Source of the DNA: Rhodococcoides kyotonense
Lineage (GTDB): Bacteria > Actinomycetota > Actinomycetes > Mycobacteriales > Mycobacteriaceae
Length of the DNA: 64,000 nucleotides
Reading direction: 5' to 3'
Assembly (NCBI RefSeq): GCF_001645385.1
Contig: NZ_LVHI01000015.1
Coordinates: 29,914 to 93,913 of the forward strand
Shown here: positions 36,106-44,389 of the stretch, piece after piece
Numbering within the stretch: position 1 is the stretch's first letter
Layout of the letters: the number at the start of each line of letters is the position of its first letter
Notes under the pieces: generated by a model
The model's database searches: none
What the model was told of the DNA's origin: nothing
The model's input: only the letters and a program-made list of their open reading frames with translations
Position numbers and translations under genes: made by a program

Positions 36106-36476
36106 CCGGACAGGGCGCGCGTGCCGCCCGCGGACGGCACATCAGAACGGAGCAATCGATGTAGTGAACAGCGGCAGTCACGCAGTACAGCTCGACGATC
36201 GACGGTGAGCGGACTGCCGCTGCGATTCGGCCTGGACGACGGAGGCACCCGCCATGTGTGCGGTGCCTTCGTCGATGCTCGCAGGGGTGTCGCTTCGAGC
36301 CCGTGTTGACGAGTCCAACGCCCTGAACGTTGTGATGGAGATTCGGGCACCTGCCGACCATCTAGTGGCGTCATCGCCATCTTCCTGTCGGACCGTCGTG
36401 GCATTGTCTGCATCAAAATTCAGGCGGGCCCCACGGAGTTCACGGTCTGCCTCCACTGAGTCACCAGGAGACGATC
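36106..36476. other. Intergenic region with no supported feature
   Basis: Only short overlapping frames are present; none has both a ribosome site and recognisable protein character. Presumably leader and promoter DNA of the gene at 36477. Confidence 0.5.
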
Positions 36477-37409
36477 ATGCCCGCGTCCGTCGATTTCGAC
36501 CGCGTCACCATCACCAGCCCGGAAGTGCACGCAGATGCGCGATTGCATTTGTCCTTTCACCGCACGCTGCGGGTGCCCGATGACGGCTCGACGTACGACC
36601 TGCCGCCCAGCCTGGGCACCTTTCCCCTGCGTACCGGCGGCTCGTCGAGCATCATCGACGCCGACAGGCCACTGACTCTGCCGATGTGGCAGGCCGAGGC
36701 TTGCTGGATCGACTTTTCCGGTACTTACCCGTACCTCGTCACTGTCGGATCCGGAGCTATCAACGCGGTGACCGGCGGCGAGTGGTCGCCCGTTCCCGAT
36801 TTCGCGGCCGAAGACTACTTCGAGGTACCTGAGCAGCCCTGGCTCGACGGATTCAACGTCGGTGAAGGCGAGGTGCGTCAGTTCGTTGCGATGCCGTTGG
36901 GGTCCGGCATCACCGTCGAAGAGCAGGTCTCCGACTCACCCGCGGCAGGCGGCATCAACATTGCGGCGTACCCGTTGAAAGCATCGAAGTGGGAGGAGAT
37001 GCGCCCGACGTACGAGCACACGGGTGTGGACTTCTGCGCACCTGTCCTGTGCGCATCACCGCCTCCGATGGGCCTTGCCGGCGGCGGGTCGATCCGTCAG
37101 TCGATCAAGACTCCGGTGCGCGTTCAGGACGATTGGGACCTCGAACACGGCAGTCACTTTCACGTGAACATCACCAACAGCGCTGTGTGGCAGCAACTTA
37201 CCGGTCAGAGGCCTCCGACGCTTCCTCCGACCGCGGCAGAGTATGCCCGCCACGGACTGCCCTGGTTTGTTTGGTACGACGATGCCACCGCAGCCCGTCA
37301 TGGTTCCGAAGTCTTGAAGGGCACCTTGTCTGCGTCTGATTTCGGTGCCCTTCCGGACAACGACAGCTTCGACAAACCGGAACCTCACGTAGTCGGCCCC
37401 GTCGCCTGA
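36477..37409 (+). CDS. Conserved actinobacterial protein of unknown function
   Basis: A 310-residue protein with a strong AGGAGA ribosome site (36466-36471). It contains Trp- and Pro-rich beta segments: FHRTLRVPDDGSTYDLPPSLGTFPLRT, MWQAEACWIDFSGTYPYLVTVGSGAINAVTGGEW, DFAAEDYFEVPEQPWLDGF, and PTLPPTAAEYARHGLPWFVWYDD. Such proteins appear as conserved hypotheticals in Streptomyces and Rhodococcus. I know of no assigned function. No signal peptide and no membrane helix, so probably cytosolic. Confidence 0.65.
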   Translation: MPASVDFDRVTITSPEVHADARLHLSFHRTLRVPDDGSTYDLPPSLGTFPLRTGGSSSIIDADRPLTLPMWQAEACWIDFSGTYPYLVTVGSGAINAVTGGEWSPVPDFAAEDYFEVPEQPWLDGFNVGEGEVRQFVAMPLGSGITVEEQVSDSPAAGGINIAAYPLKASKWEEMRPTYEHTGVDFCAPVLCASPPPMGLAGGGSIRQSIKTPVRVQDDWDLEHGSHFHVNITNSAVWQQLTGQRPPTLPPTAAEYARHGLPWFVWYDDATAARHGSEVLKGTLSASDFGALPDNDSFDKPEPHVVGPVA

Positions 37410-37520
37410 CCCCACACCGGGAGGGCCGGGTGTTGCGCGCTCGTCGAGAAGCCCGCAACATCAACAGACGAGGCTTTTCACGGACAGAGCGTGGCGCGGT
37501 GCTGGTTCAGTGGCGACGCA

Positions 37521-37853
37521 CTAAGCGCTGTGGGCGTCGGCATACTCGGCCACTGCATCGCGTAGCACCGCCGACCGACTGCGGCCTTGCTTTGCGGCGA
37601 TCGCGTCGATACGTGCATCCAAGCGAACGGGGAGTCGGACCTGTCGCACCGGGGACTCGGTGCCGGGTTCGGAGTCGGGATCCAGCGATGGGCGCCCTCC
37701 GACGCGGTCGAGCAGAGCCCGGCCTGCAGCGGCAGCCTCGCGGCCCCGCTTCGCCGTCGTCGACTTGGCCGGCAGGGTCATGTCGTTCTCTGCCCACTCG
37801 GACAGGGAATCGTAATCTGTGCCCGTGTCGGGCTTGTCGATGTTGCTCATCAT
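37521..37853 (-). CDS. Ribbon-helix-helix antitoxin
   Basis: 110 residues from ATG 37853, preceded by AGAGGTG. The C-terminal part (VRQVRLPVRLDARIDAIAAKQGRSRSAVLRDAVAEYADAH) is a classical RHH DNA-binding domain: a beta strand, then two helices. The N-terminal ~65 residues (SLSEWAENDMTLPAKSTTAKRG) are the toxin-binding-type extension. It follows a disrupted toxin gene on the same strand, 71 bp downstream. The antitoxin should repress the pair by binding the 20-bp inverted repeat at 38198-38239, which is placed just before the toxin start. Confidence 0.8.
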   Translation of the reverse strand: MMSNIDKPDTGTDYDSLSEWAENDMTLPAKSTTAKRGREAAAAGRALLDRVGGRPSLDPDSEPGTESPVRQVRLPVRLDARIDAIAAKQGRSRSAVLRDAVAEYADAHSA

Positions 37854-37924
37854 GTTCACCTCTGGTCGGGTATCGGTCGGGCAGTAGAGAGCTGGGTCGT
37901 GTCGATCACGGATATGGCGGTCGC

Positions 37925-38195
37925 TCAGTCGTCCATTCGGTCGAGATGTTTTCGCCGTGCTTCCATGACGTGAAAGACGACCATGTCGCGCGGCGGAATC
38001 ATTTCCACCATCACTTCGAGAAGCGGCCCTCCCAGTGTGCGCGGCGGTCCGATGAACAACGTCGGTTTCGCGTGTCCCGGGACGCGCGGTTTCGTCGAAC
38101 TCCTCCTCGACGTAGTAGGCGTTTCCTATCGCATGTAGGGCGTCGTCGCGGTCGATTCCGTGCTTGTCAGCGCTCTTCGTCCACTCGATCCCCAT
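37925..38195 (-). pseudogene. Toxin gene of an RHH toxin-antitoxin pair, broken by one base
   Basis: Start ATG 38195. Residues 1-44 (MGIEWTKSADKHGIDRDDAL, then YYVEEEFDETARPGTRETD) are followed in the +1 frame by LFIGPPRTLGGPLLEVMVEM, then a second stretch ending in FHVMEARRKHLDRMDD and TGA at 37925. The total, 271 bases, is 3n+1, consistent with one inserted base near 38072-38082. Family knowledge: these small toxins pair with RHH antitoxins. In the shifted frame the ORF reads on through the antitoxin, creating an artificial fusion. If real, the toxin is inactive; if an assembly error, the pair is intact. Confidence 0.7.
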
Positions 38196-38197
38196 AT

Positions 38198-38239
38198 AGG
38201 TAGTGTACTACAAAACCAGGGTTTTGTAGTACACTACCT
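38198..38239. promoter_or_regulatory. 20-bp perfect inverted repeat, probable toxin-antitoxin operator
   Basis: Arms 38198-38217 and 38220-38239 (AGGTAGTGTACTACAAAACC and its reverse complement) around an AG centre. It ends three bases upstream of the toxin ATG. RHH antitoxins bind such dyads with TGTACTACA-like half-sites. Confidence 0.75.
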
Positions 38240-38533
38240 CGAATCGGTGTCGGCGGCAGAACAACTTGCAACCTGGGGACGGGTAGGTCTGGCTGGTGGT
38301 CAGTCCGGCGTTCCGATGTATCACAACCGCGTTCATCGACGCCGTTGCCAGTGCTCGGCACATACGCCGACAGCGGTGAGCCCTCGCCTACTACCAGCGT
38401 GACGGACAGCTGACCGACCGCTGCGTGACGCCGAGTGCAAGACAAGTGGCAACCCGTAGGATCAGCGCCCTTGGCCTTATCGGAACCCGCGGTGGGAAGC
38501 TGTGCTGACCCAACAAGTCAGGAAAGAAGATTG

Positions 38534-38842
38534 GTGAGAGCAGATCACGACCCAGCGCAGGCAGAAGCAGAGATGCAGCCTTTGCAGGCGAAGGCCTTCC
38601 AGGCCGAAACCGTCAGGAACGCCGCCCTGGAGTTCGAGGAAGGTCTTGTACGCGAGATAGATGCGGCGTCCGAGGCTGGTGATGAGGTTGAGGTTGCACG
38701 GCTGCTCGAGGAGCACCAGCGCGCGGAAGCGGCACTCGAAGCCGCAGAGGACGAGCTTGTATCGGCGGAGGGTGAGATCAGTGCCGCAGCAACGTTCTGG
38801 TACGAAGAGGATGAGGATGAGGATGAGGATGAGGATGACTAG
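38534..38842 (+). CDS. Acidic coiled-coil protein with Glu-Asp repeat tail
   Basis: GTG 38534 follows GGAAAGAAG; an upstream ATG at 38435 lacks a ribosome site. 102 residues: one long coiled coil (AEAEMQPLQAKAFQAETVRNAALEFEEGLVREIDAASEAGDEVEVARLLEEHQRAEAALEAAEDEL), then an ED repeat encoded by five tandem GAGGAT units (38807-38836). Very acidic; may mimic DNA or act as a scaffold. Function unknown. The repeat could change length by slippage. Confidence 0.6.
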   Translation: MRADHDPAQAEAEMQPLQAKAFQAETVRNAALEFEEGLVREIDAASEAGDEVEVARLLEEHQRAEAALEAAEDELVSAEGEISAAATFWYEEDEDEDEDEDD

Positions 38843-38871
38843 CGCAGGATCTGGTGTCCTAGGAGTGGAAA

Positions 38872-39063
38872 ATGAGTAGGTTCCCTGACGTCGATTGGTT
38901 TTGTGACCGGTGCAATGCCCATCTGAACGTTCAAGTCGGGTTCAACGACGGGAACTACACATGTAAATGCGAGGGGTGCGGGCACAAGAACAGCATCTCG
39001 CGAGACAACATTTTTGCTTCCGCAGAAGACTTCTTCGGCGGCGCGGATCCGATCGGTTATTGA
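38872..39063 (+). CDS. Small zinc-ribbon protein
   Basis: 63 residues with AGGAGT upstream. WFCDRCNAHLNVQVGFNDGNYTCKCEGCGHKNSIS is a zinc-ribbon pattern: CxxC, a hairpin, CxxCG. The tail is acidic. These ribbons bind nucleic acid or protein partners. It begins 30 bp after the acidic coiled-coil gene and is probably in the same operon. Confidence 0.65.
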   Translation: MSRFPDVDWFCDRCNAHLNVQVGFNDGNYTCKCEGCGHKNSISRDNIFASAEDFFGGADPIGY

Positions 39064-39334
39064 CACGAATGCGCCACGATGACAGCGCAACCTCCGAGAG
39101 CAAAGCTCATGAGGGCGCTCCCGCATCGCACCAAGACCAACAGATCCCCAGGTTGTGTCGGTCACTGCTTCCCGCGAAAAGGCGTTGAGTTCCTCCGTCT
39201 GTGCGTTGCGCGCGTCCGCGTTCGGGGTACTCGAACAGGTACCCTCCGTCAGCTCGTCAACGGCCTGAACGAAGGACGCTGGACGCCCCCACAGCGCGGT
39301 AGTCGCGGCGGACTGCCGTCGTTGCCTAGTTGCT

Positions 39335-39550
39335 TCACCAGCCGCGCGACGCGGGACGGGTGAAGGACTGAACACTGAGCAGCAGACGGGTCTTGCTCAC
39401 GTCGACCACGACAGGGTAGATGCCGCTGCACCAGGCTCCGGGCGCGTCGATGATGGCGATGACCTCGACACGTCCGGCGGAGGCGGGGCGGTACTCGAGG
39501 ATCTCGACGATGGTGCCATCGAACTGCGAGTCGAGCGAAACAAGCTTCAT
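39335..39550 (-). CDS. Small hypothetical protein
   Basis: ATG 39550 has AGGAGTTGCA upstream; a longer frame to 39706 lacks one. 71 residues, mostly beta: KLVSLDSQFDGTIVEILEYR, then GRVEVIAIID and GIYPVVVDVSKTRLLLSV. It may be a small beta-barrel. No family recognised. Confidence 0.55.
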   Translation of the reverse strand: MKLVSLDSQFDGTIVEILEYRPASAGRVEVIAIIDAPGAWCSGIYPVVVDVSKTRLLLSVQSFTRPASRGW

Positions 39551-39630
39551 TGCAACTCCTTTGATGCTGCGTCTGACAGCGTGGACGTCGGGGCGGCGAG
39601 GAGATTCGGGTGGCGAGAGTTCTCGTGCAC

Positions 39631-39986
39631 TCACGTGGCGTCCTCGACGGTCAGGCGCCACATCGTGCGCGCAATGCCGACTGGATCGCTGCCGGTGGCC
39701 GGCCACTCCGAGGTCGGTACCCAGATCGCTTTCGCCGGTGCGGCCGCGGTGGCCCTGATGTGTCGGCGGCGGTCGTATCGCGCGTAGAGCCCGTCGCCGG
39801 GGACCTCGACCACAGCCATTCGGCCGGTGTCGTGGCCGTCGAAGACGATGTAGTCACCGTCCTGCCGGAACATCGGAACGTCTGCGTCGTCGTCGAAGTT
39901 GCCGGCCTTGTCGTGTAGCGCGGTCAGCACGGCGGTGGGCAGCGGTTCGGGCGTGAAGTCGTCTGGGTGTAGAAGATTTGAGCCAT
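39631..39986 (-). pseudogene. Hypothetical protein gene with an early frame disruption
   Basis: ATG 39986 (AAAGGCC upstream) reads MAQIFYTQ and then leaves the long frame. The protein-like frame begins at LHPDDFTPEPLPTAVLTALHD and continues through VPMFRQDGDYIVFDGHDTGRMAVVEVPGDGLYARYD to a stop at 39631. The span, 356 bases, is 3n+2, so one base appears missing around 39965-39978. The product may be a small regulator or immunity protein; unknown. Confidence 0.5.
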
Positions 39987-40034
39987 GGCGGCCTTTCTGG
40001 TCGGCGCGGTACGTGATCGGGGTGAGAAGGATGT

Positions 40035-40401
40035 TCAGGACGCGATCTCGCGGCAGCGTTCGCATTCCCATCCCATTTGTTCGAGGGTGCGGGTGCGGCG
40101 TTGCTCGCAGAGCCAGCACGCCTGGTTTCGCTTCGACGCCGGATCAGGTTCCGGCGCAGGCACTGTCGCGGCGCGGCCGCCGGTAGTGGGCGAGTACATC
40201 AGCATCTCGGGCGGCGAATTCGGCGGCGACCTGCTCGGCATCGACTACGGGACCGTCCTGGGCCTGCAACATGTCGCCGAATGCGCGCTGACACGCGATG
40301 CACACGTCGCCGGGAGTTGCGACCAGTGCATCGCAGCCCGGAATTGCGCAGAATGTGAAGAGCTTTGCCTGCCAAACGATTTCGCTGGGTATCGAGGCCA
40401 T
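40035..40401 (-). pseudogene. Zinc-ribbon protein gene with a one-base disruption
   Basis: ATG 40401 gives MASIPSEIVWQAKLFTFCAI, then a CxxC pair in GDVCIACQRAFGDML; in this frame it ends at 40144. The other frame continues with ASKRNQACWLCEQRRTRTLE, then GWECERCREIAS and a stop at 40035, a second Cys4 ribbon. Length 367 is 3n+1, consistent with one extra base near 40150-40200. The intact form would be a two-ribbon protein. It is divergent from the HTH gene at 40514; TACAG-N7-CTGTA operators lie between them. Confidence 0.55.
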
Positions 40402-40411
40402 ACGCAAACCT

Positions 40412-40428
40412 TACAGCGTGAGACTGTA
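40412..40428. promoter_or_regulatory. Operator family 2, TACAG-N7-CTGTA (site 1)
   Basis: TACAG, seven bases, CTGTA. Eleven bases upstream of ATG 40401 of the minus-strand zinc-ribbon gene, so a bound protein would block its expression. Confidence 0.6.
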
Positions 40429-40454
40429 GAGTCAAGACCTTGAACCGGGATGGG

Positions 40455-40471
40455 TACAGTTGGAGACTGTA
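40455..40471. promoter_or_regulatory. Operator family 2, TACAG-N7-CTGTA (site 2)
   Basis: TACAG, seven bases, CTGTA, 43 bp from site 1 and 43 bp before ATG 40514. The two sites together bracket the divergent promoter region. Confidence 0.6.
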
Positions 40472-40513
40472 AGGTAGAGGTGGATCACTCACCCTCACCT
40501 CAGGAAGCAGTCG

Positions 40514-40732
40514 ATGGCCGACGAACTCACCACCGCCGAAGTGCTGGCGCTGATCGAAGACAAGACCGGCAAGGCGATGGCGCCGAAGACGTGGACGTCC
40601 TACGTCTCGCGCGGCCAGGCGCCGAAACCTGCGCGCCACCTTTCCCGCACTCCGCTGTTCGCGCGCGAGGACATCGAGCACTGGATCGCCAATCGCCCGG
40701 GCATCGGCGCGCGAACCGACCTGCGTAAGTGA
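40514..40732 (+). CDS. Excisionase/AlpA-type winged-helix regulator
   Basis: 72 residues, MADELTTAEVLALIEDKTGK then TWTSYVSRGQAPKPA, LFAREDIEHWIANRPG. This is the AlpA/MerR-like excisionase fold: a helix-turn-helix followed by a wing and a final ExIxxWI helix. These proteins act as directionality factors or small DNA-binding regulators. It may recognise the TACAG dyads upstream. Its TGA overlaps the GTG of the next gene (GTGA at 40729-40732). Confidence 0.7.
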   Translation: MADELTTAEVLALIEDKTGKAMAPKTWTSYVSRGQAPKPARHLSRTPLFAREDIEHWIANRPGIGARTDLRK

Positions 40733-41667
40733 CCTCGATCGAGGATGCTGGGCCGGATGCGCGGCCAGCGGAACAACCGGTGACACCATCCGGCCCGCTG
40801 TGGCACTACACCGACGCAGCAGGGCTGTTGGGGATTCTCGGCAACGTCGACAAGCAACCCGATCCGGACGTAGTGGGGTCGGGCTCCTTCAAGCCGGTCC
40901 TGCGGGCGACCGCAGCGCAGTTTCTCAACGACCGACGCGAACTGACTCACGGCCTGGACCTGGTGCTGAAACATCTGCGCCTCTGGGGCGGTCGAGGACT
41001 GTTCAAGAGCAATCCGGACGGTGAGCTGTTCGTCTCCAAGGTGTGTGAGACCATCCAGTCGATCATCGACCGGCAGTATCCGCACTACCTGCATTGCTGC
41101 ACTGTCTCGTTCTCGGAAGACCCCGACATGTTGAGTCAGTGGCGCGGATACGGCCAGGGCACAGGTGGATTCGCCATCGGATTCGATCCTGCCGCGTTTC
41201 CCCGGTCGGACGGCTCGACCGTTCACCGCGCTGGGCTCGGACTGCACCAGGTGCAATACCTCTCCGACACCCTCGAACAGCCACTGATCGACGCTGTCGA
41301 CTGGTTCGTCGCCGAAACAATGGACCCGAAGCTCACCAAGAAGCCGAAAGGACACAACCTGCACAGAGCCGTCCAGTCGCTCGCGTTCGTCGCGGCAAGC
41401 GTCAAACACGAGGGGTTCCGGGAGGAACGGGAATGGAGGTTCATCCAGCCGGGATTCTTCGACAAGCCCGAGTTCCGGCCTGGTGCAACAGGCCTGGTGC
41501 CGTACCGCAACGTGACCGAACTGACGCAGGACGCCGTCGTCGGCCTCTACGTCGGACCCGGTCCACACCAGTACGAGAACTACATTGCCGCACAGTCGAT
41601 GTTGCACCGTTACGGCTACATCCAGGCTGCGAACAACGTGCGCTGCTCTGACACACCGTTCCGTTGA
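40729..41667 (+). CDS. DUF2971 family protein
   Basis: 312 residues starting at a GTG coupled to the HTH gene. The DUF2971 signature is visible: PLWHYTDAAGLLGIL, ATAAQFLNDRRELTHG, HCCTVSFSEDPDMLSQWRGYGQGTGGFAIGF, and FREEREWRFIQP. Family function is unknown to me. Members are often near defence or stress genes, and the fold has been suggested to resemble ADP-ribosyltransferases; I hold that only as a possibility. Convergent with the parB gene; a terminator lies between. Confidence 0.75.
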   Translation: MTSIEDAGPDARPAEQPVTPSGPLWHYTDAAGLLGILGNVDKQPDPDVVGSGSFKPVLRATAAQFLNDRRELTHGLDLVLKHLRLWGGRGLFKSNPDGELFVSKVCETIQSIIDRQYPHYLHCCTVSFSEDPDMLSQWRGYGQGTGGFAIGFDPAAFPRSDGSTVHRAGLGLHQVQYLSDTLEQPLIDAVDWFVAETMDPKLTKKPKGHNLHRAVQSLAFVAASVKHEGFREEREWRFIQPGFFDKPEFRPGATGLVPYRNVTELTQDAVVGLYVGPGPHQYENYIAAQSMLHRYGYIQAANNVRCSDTPFR

Positions 41668-41678
41668 CTGCACCAAGC

Positions 41679-41694
41679 GTCAACATATCTTGAC
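41679..41694. promoter_or_regulatory. Operator family 1 palindrome between convergent genes
   Basis: GTCAACATATCTTGAC, identical to the site at 44347. It lies between the ends of two converging genes, where no promoter is expected. Confidence 0.65.
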
Positions 41695-41701
41695 GATAGG
41701 G

Positions 41702-41738
41702 AAGGCCCCGGCCATCGTGTAATGGTCGGGGCCTTTTT
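41702..41738. terminator. Bidirectional terminator
   Basis: A 14-bp stem (41702-41715 with 41722-41735, one G-T pair) and a TTTTT run on the plus strand. It serves the DUF2971 gene and probably parB from the other side. Confidence 0.75.
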
Positions 41739-41749
41739 GCCTGCGATGG

Positions 41750-43358
41750 TCAGGCGTCGTCGGCAACGGCTGTGTGGGCGTCGTCGACGGTGATGTTGCC
41801 GATCGCAGCCTGCTCGATGGGGCTCAGGGTGTGGCCACTGTCGGCGAGGAAGGTGAGGTAGTTGTCGATGCCGACCATTCCTCGGTAGTGCCTGGAGGAG
41901 AACCGCCAGTAGTCCTTGGCGTCCTGCGGGCCGGTGAGCCTGGCCTCGAACGCGGTGAGTACTCGGGCGAGCAGCAGGACCTCGGCGCGCGACGGTGGCA
42001 CTGTCGGCTTTCTGTGCGGCATCGCGCAGCGGTGAGCCCATGATGTCGGCGTAGCGCTCGCTCGATTTGGATTCGGTGAACACATCGCCGTGGGTGGCCA
42101 GGGCGGTGACGATCCATTTGGTGGCGTTCTTGGGGGCGGTCTTACCGGACAGCAGGCCGGTGAGGAACGTGCGCCGCGCTTCGGTCGCGGTCGCCCCGGC
42201 CCGGTTGAGGGCCTTGACCTTGCGGCGTTCCGCGCGCTCCTTCTCGACGCGCTGCGCTTCGGCGTGAGCCGCTGGATCTGCGTCGCCGGCGACTGGTTGC
42301 GTGGTACGTGCGACGGTCTCGGGGGCAAGCCCGAGTCCGGTCTCGGCGCGGTGGTCGCGGTGCAGGAAGTATTCGTGAGTCCACGGGGTGATCATCTCGA
42401 CGCTGTCGAAGTGCACCAGCCCCTCTTGCGCCTCGGCTGCGGTGTCGTCGTCGGTGTCGAAGTCGATGTCGTCCTCGTCGACGGCGGCGTGGGTCTTCTT
42501 GTCGACCCACATCGGGTCGGATCTGCAGGTGTAAACGTGCCACAGATGTGGTGCCAGCTCCGGCGCATCGGCGTCGATGGGTTCACCGTCGGCGGTCCGC
42601 AGGTCCGCGAAGGAGAACCACTCCCCTGCGCTGGTGGAGGGTTCGTCGTGCAGCAGGGTGAATCCACGGGCGGTGTAGTCGGCGGCTGCGGCGCTGGCCT
42701 CGGTGCGTTCGGTGACGCGGCGTTCGAGGTTCCGCAGTTGGTACTCGGGGCTGTATCCGCGCTCGAAAATGGTCTCGATCGCGGTGGAGATCCACGGCTG
42801 TGTCTGGGCGTCGTGTTCGAGATCGGCGAGCAGTGCAGCTCCTTCGAGGGTCAGCTGGCGGTCGTCGAGCTGGCGTCGGGCGCGTTCGGATCGTCCTGCG
42901 CGTGCGGCTTTGTCGGCGTAGTCCTTGCGTACGTGCAGGGTGGTCGCGACCTGCGCGGCATCGAGCCCCAGGTCGAACAGTCCAGCGACGGCGGCGGCGC
43001 GTTGGCTCTTGGTGAGGTCTTCGCGCTGGTCGTTGGCGACGACCTGCGCGGTGATGCGCTCGATGCCTGCAGCTTTCTCGTCGTCGCTCTGCTCGCGTAC
43101 CACGACGGGGATCGAGGTCAGGCCGGCTTCTCGGGCAGCGAGGGTACGACGTTGACCATCATGGATTTGCAGGGTTCCGTCGGCGCGGCGGACCGCCGAG
43201 ACTGCTTGGAGGACACCGTGGGCGGCGATGGAGGCGATGAAATCGGGGTTGTCGGTGATGACGACGCTGTCGCGGACGTTCTCGGCGATGTCGAGGGTTG
43301 CCGGGTCGGCGTGGATGAGGCTGTAGCCGGTGGGGGCCAGTGGGGTGGCTGTGCTCAT
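41750..43358 (-). pseudogene. ParB-family partition protein gene with one-base disruption
   Basis: ATG 43358. The N-terminal ParB/Srx nuclease-like domain is clear: IHADPATLDIAENVRDSV, IAAHGVLQAVSAVRRADG, IHDGQRRTLAAREAGLTSIPVVV. A helix-turn-helix region follows (LTKSQRAAAVAGLFDLGLDAAQVATTLHVRKDYADKA). The late part changes frame at about 41990-42005: QKADSATVA continues in the other frame as EVLLLARVLTAFEARLTGPQ to a stop at 41750. Length 1609 is 3n+1. The break removes only the last ~80 residues, so a shortened ParB could still bind DNA. No parA was found nearby. Confidence 0.75.
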
Positions 43359-43453
43359 GATGGGCGTTCTCCCTGGTTAGTGTGTTCCAGTGAGGCACCG
43401 GGCAGATACCAGCTGCCCGGTGCCTCGTTCGCTGGCGTGGGGTCGGGTGGAGG

Positions 43454-43738
43454 TCAGCGGTCGGTGGTCTTCGCGACGGGGATCTCCCAGATCGGGTCGT
43501 CGTCGCAGGTGTCGCTGATGTCGATCCAGCGCCCGGTGATCTCGTACCCGTGCTCGCCGAGCAGCACCTCGGCCATGTCCGGAGTCCAGTCCATCGGGGC
43601 GTGCTCTTCGATGTCGGTTGCGTCCAGGTACTCGACTTCGATGCCGCCACGTCGGATGGACACTCCGAGACCATGTTCGGGACGCTCGTCTGCGTATTCG
43701 GAGGTGATTGCTGTGAGGTTCTGCGCTGTCTCTGTCAT
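43454..43738 (-). CDS. Small acidic hypothetical protein
   Basis: 94 residues upstream of parB on the same strand. Acidic, with a beta-rich part (GVSIRRGGIEVEYLDATDIEE) and WTPDMAEVLLGEHGYEITGRWIDI. An operator-family-2 dyad lies 12 bp before its ATG and a family-1 palindrome about 100 bp before it. Function unknown; perhaps an immunity or regulatory factor of the partition operon. Confidence 0.6.
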   Translation of the reverse strand: MTETAQNLTAITSEYADERPEHGLGVSIRRGGIEVEYLDATDIEEHAPMDWTPDMAEVLLGEHGYEITGRWIDISDTCDDDPIWEIPVAKTTDR

Positions 43739-43749
43739 GCCTCCAACCT

Positions 43750-43766
43750 TACAGTCTCAAACTGTA
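43750..43766. promoter_or_regulatory. Operator family 2, TACAG-N7-CTGTA (site 3)
   Basis: The dyad extends to TTACAGT with ACTGTAA. It lies just upstream of ATG 43738. Confidence 0.6.
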
Positions 43767-43835
43767 ATGTCAAGGCGTGCAACAACATTCGTGTGAATTA
43801 CATTCGGCACGGTGCTAACGTCACCGATGAAAGCC

Positions 43836-43851
43836 GTCAAGAAATGTTGAC
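43836..43851. promoter_or_regulatory. Operator family 1 palindrome upstream of the parB operon
   Basis: GTCAAGAAATGTTGAC, extended by GCC/GGC flanks to a 22-bp near-palindrome (43833-43854). Located about 100 bp upstream of the gene ending at 43454. Confidence 0.65.
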
Positions 43852-43959
43852 GGCATTTGACCCTTGCCGCCGCCCGAAGCACGGTCGGCGACACCCTCAG
43901 CGCGTCACAGAGTGAGATATTGGACCGAATGCCGTTGCTACGCGGGGAAGTTCGCGAAC

Positions 43960-44343
43960 TCAGGCCCCGTCAGGCTCCGTGGGGTTTTTCACCCTCGGTC
44001 GTAGGTTGTAGCCGCCGTACCACTGGTGCACCGCCTGCTTGCTCATGCCGAGGACGTCGCCGATCTTCGACCATGCCGTCGGCGGGCTCTGACTGCGCAG
44101 TCGCTCGATGATGGCGTAGCGGTCCGCGATCATTGTTGATGCCAGGAATGCGTTGATCTCGAGTGCCTCGAAATCGGAGACTGCTTCGCGGCGGCGGTGC
44201 GCAGCGTCGGCGATCCACTTCGGCGCATCCGTACGTCCGAGCTCGCGCACTCCCTCGGCGAGTTCCACAGCATCGAGCGCGGCCTTGTACTCGTCATACA
44301 TCGCAGTCAATTCGGCTGCCGTGAGCTTCTTCTCAGAATCCAT
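43960..44343 (-). CDS. Helix-turn-helix regulator, probably autoregulated
   Basis: A longer frame to 44451 runs back through two operator palindromes; ATG 44343 is the better start, giving 127 residues. The N-terminal ~90 residues are helical and charged (LTAAELTAMYDEYKAALDAVELAEGVRELGR). The C-terminal region AWSKIGDVLGMSKQAVHQWYGGYNL is a clear HTH (IGDVLGMSKQAVHQW). Two inverted copies of the family-1 palindrome lie 4-46 bp upstream of its ATG, so it is the best candidate for the protein that binds all seven palindromes. Confidence 0.7.
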   Translation of the reverse strand: MDSEKKLTAAELTAMYDEYKAALDAVELAEGVRELGRTDAPKWIADAAHRRREAVSDFEALEINAFLASTMIADRYAIIERLRSQSPPTAWSKIGDVLGMSKQAVHQWYGGYNLRPRVKNPTEPDGA

Positions 44344-44346
44344 ATC

Positions 44347-44389
44347 GTCAACATATCTTGACGTCATCGAACCGTCAAGATATGTTGAC
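44347..44389. promoter_or_regulatory. Inverted pair of family-1 palindromes before the HTH regulator
   Basis: Site a, 44347-44362, GTCAACATATCTTGAC. Site b, 44374-44389, GTCAAGATATGTTGAC, is the exact reverse complement of site a. Centre-to-centre distance is 27 bp. Placed directly before the regulator start, as expected for autorepression. Confidence 0.75.

Noticed and set aside
36106..36476. Overlapping short ORFs on both strands
   Set aside because: None has both a ribosome site and protein-like composition.
37521..38195. 224-codon frame as a single toxin-antitoxin fusion
   Set aside because: The middle is Arg/His/Ser-rich nonsense produced by a one-base shift; both partners are recognisable separately.
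42090..43796. 568-codon plus-strand frame opposite parB
   Set aside because: Gly/Val-rich antisense shadow of a recognisable ParB protein.
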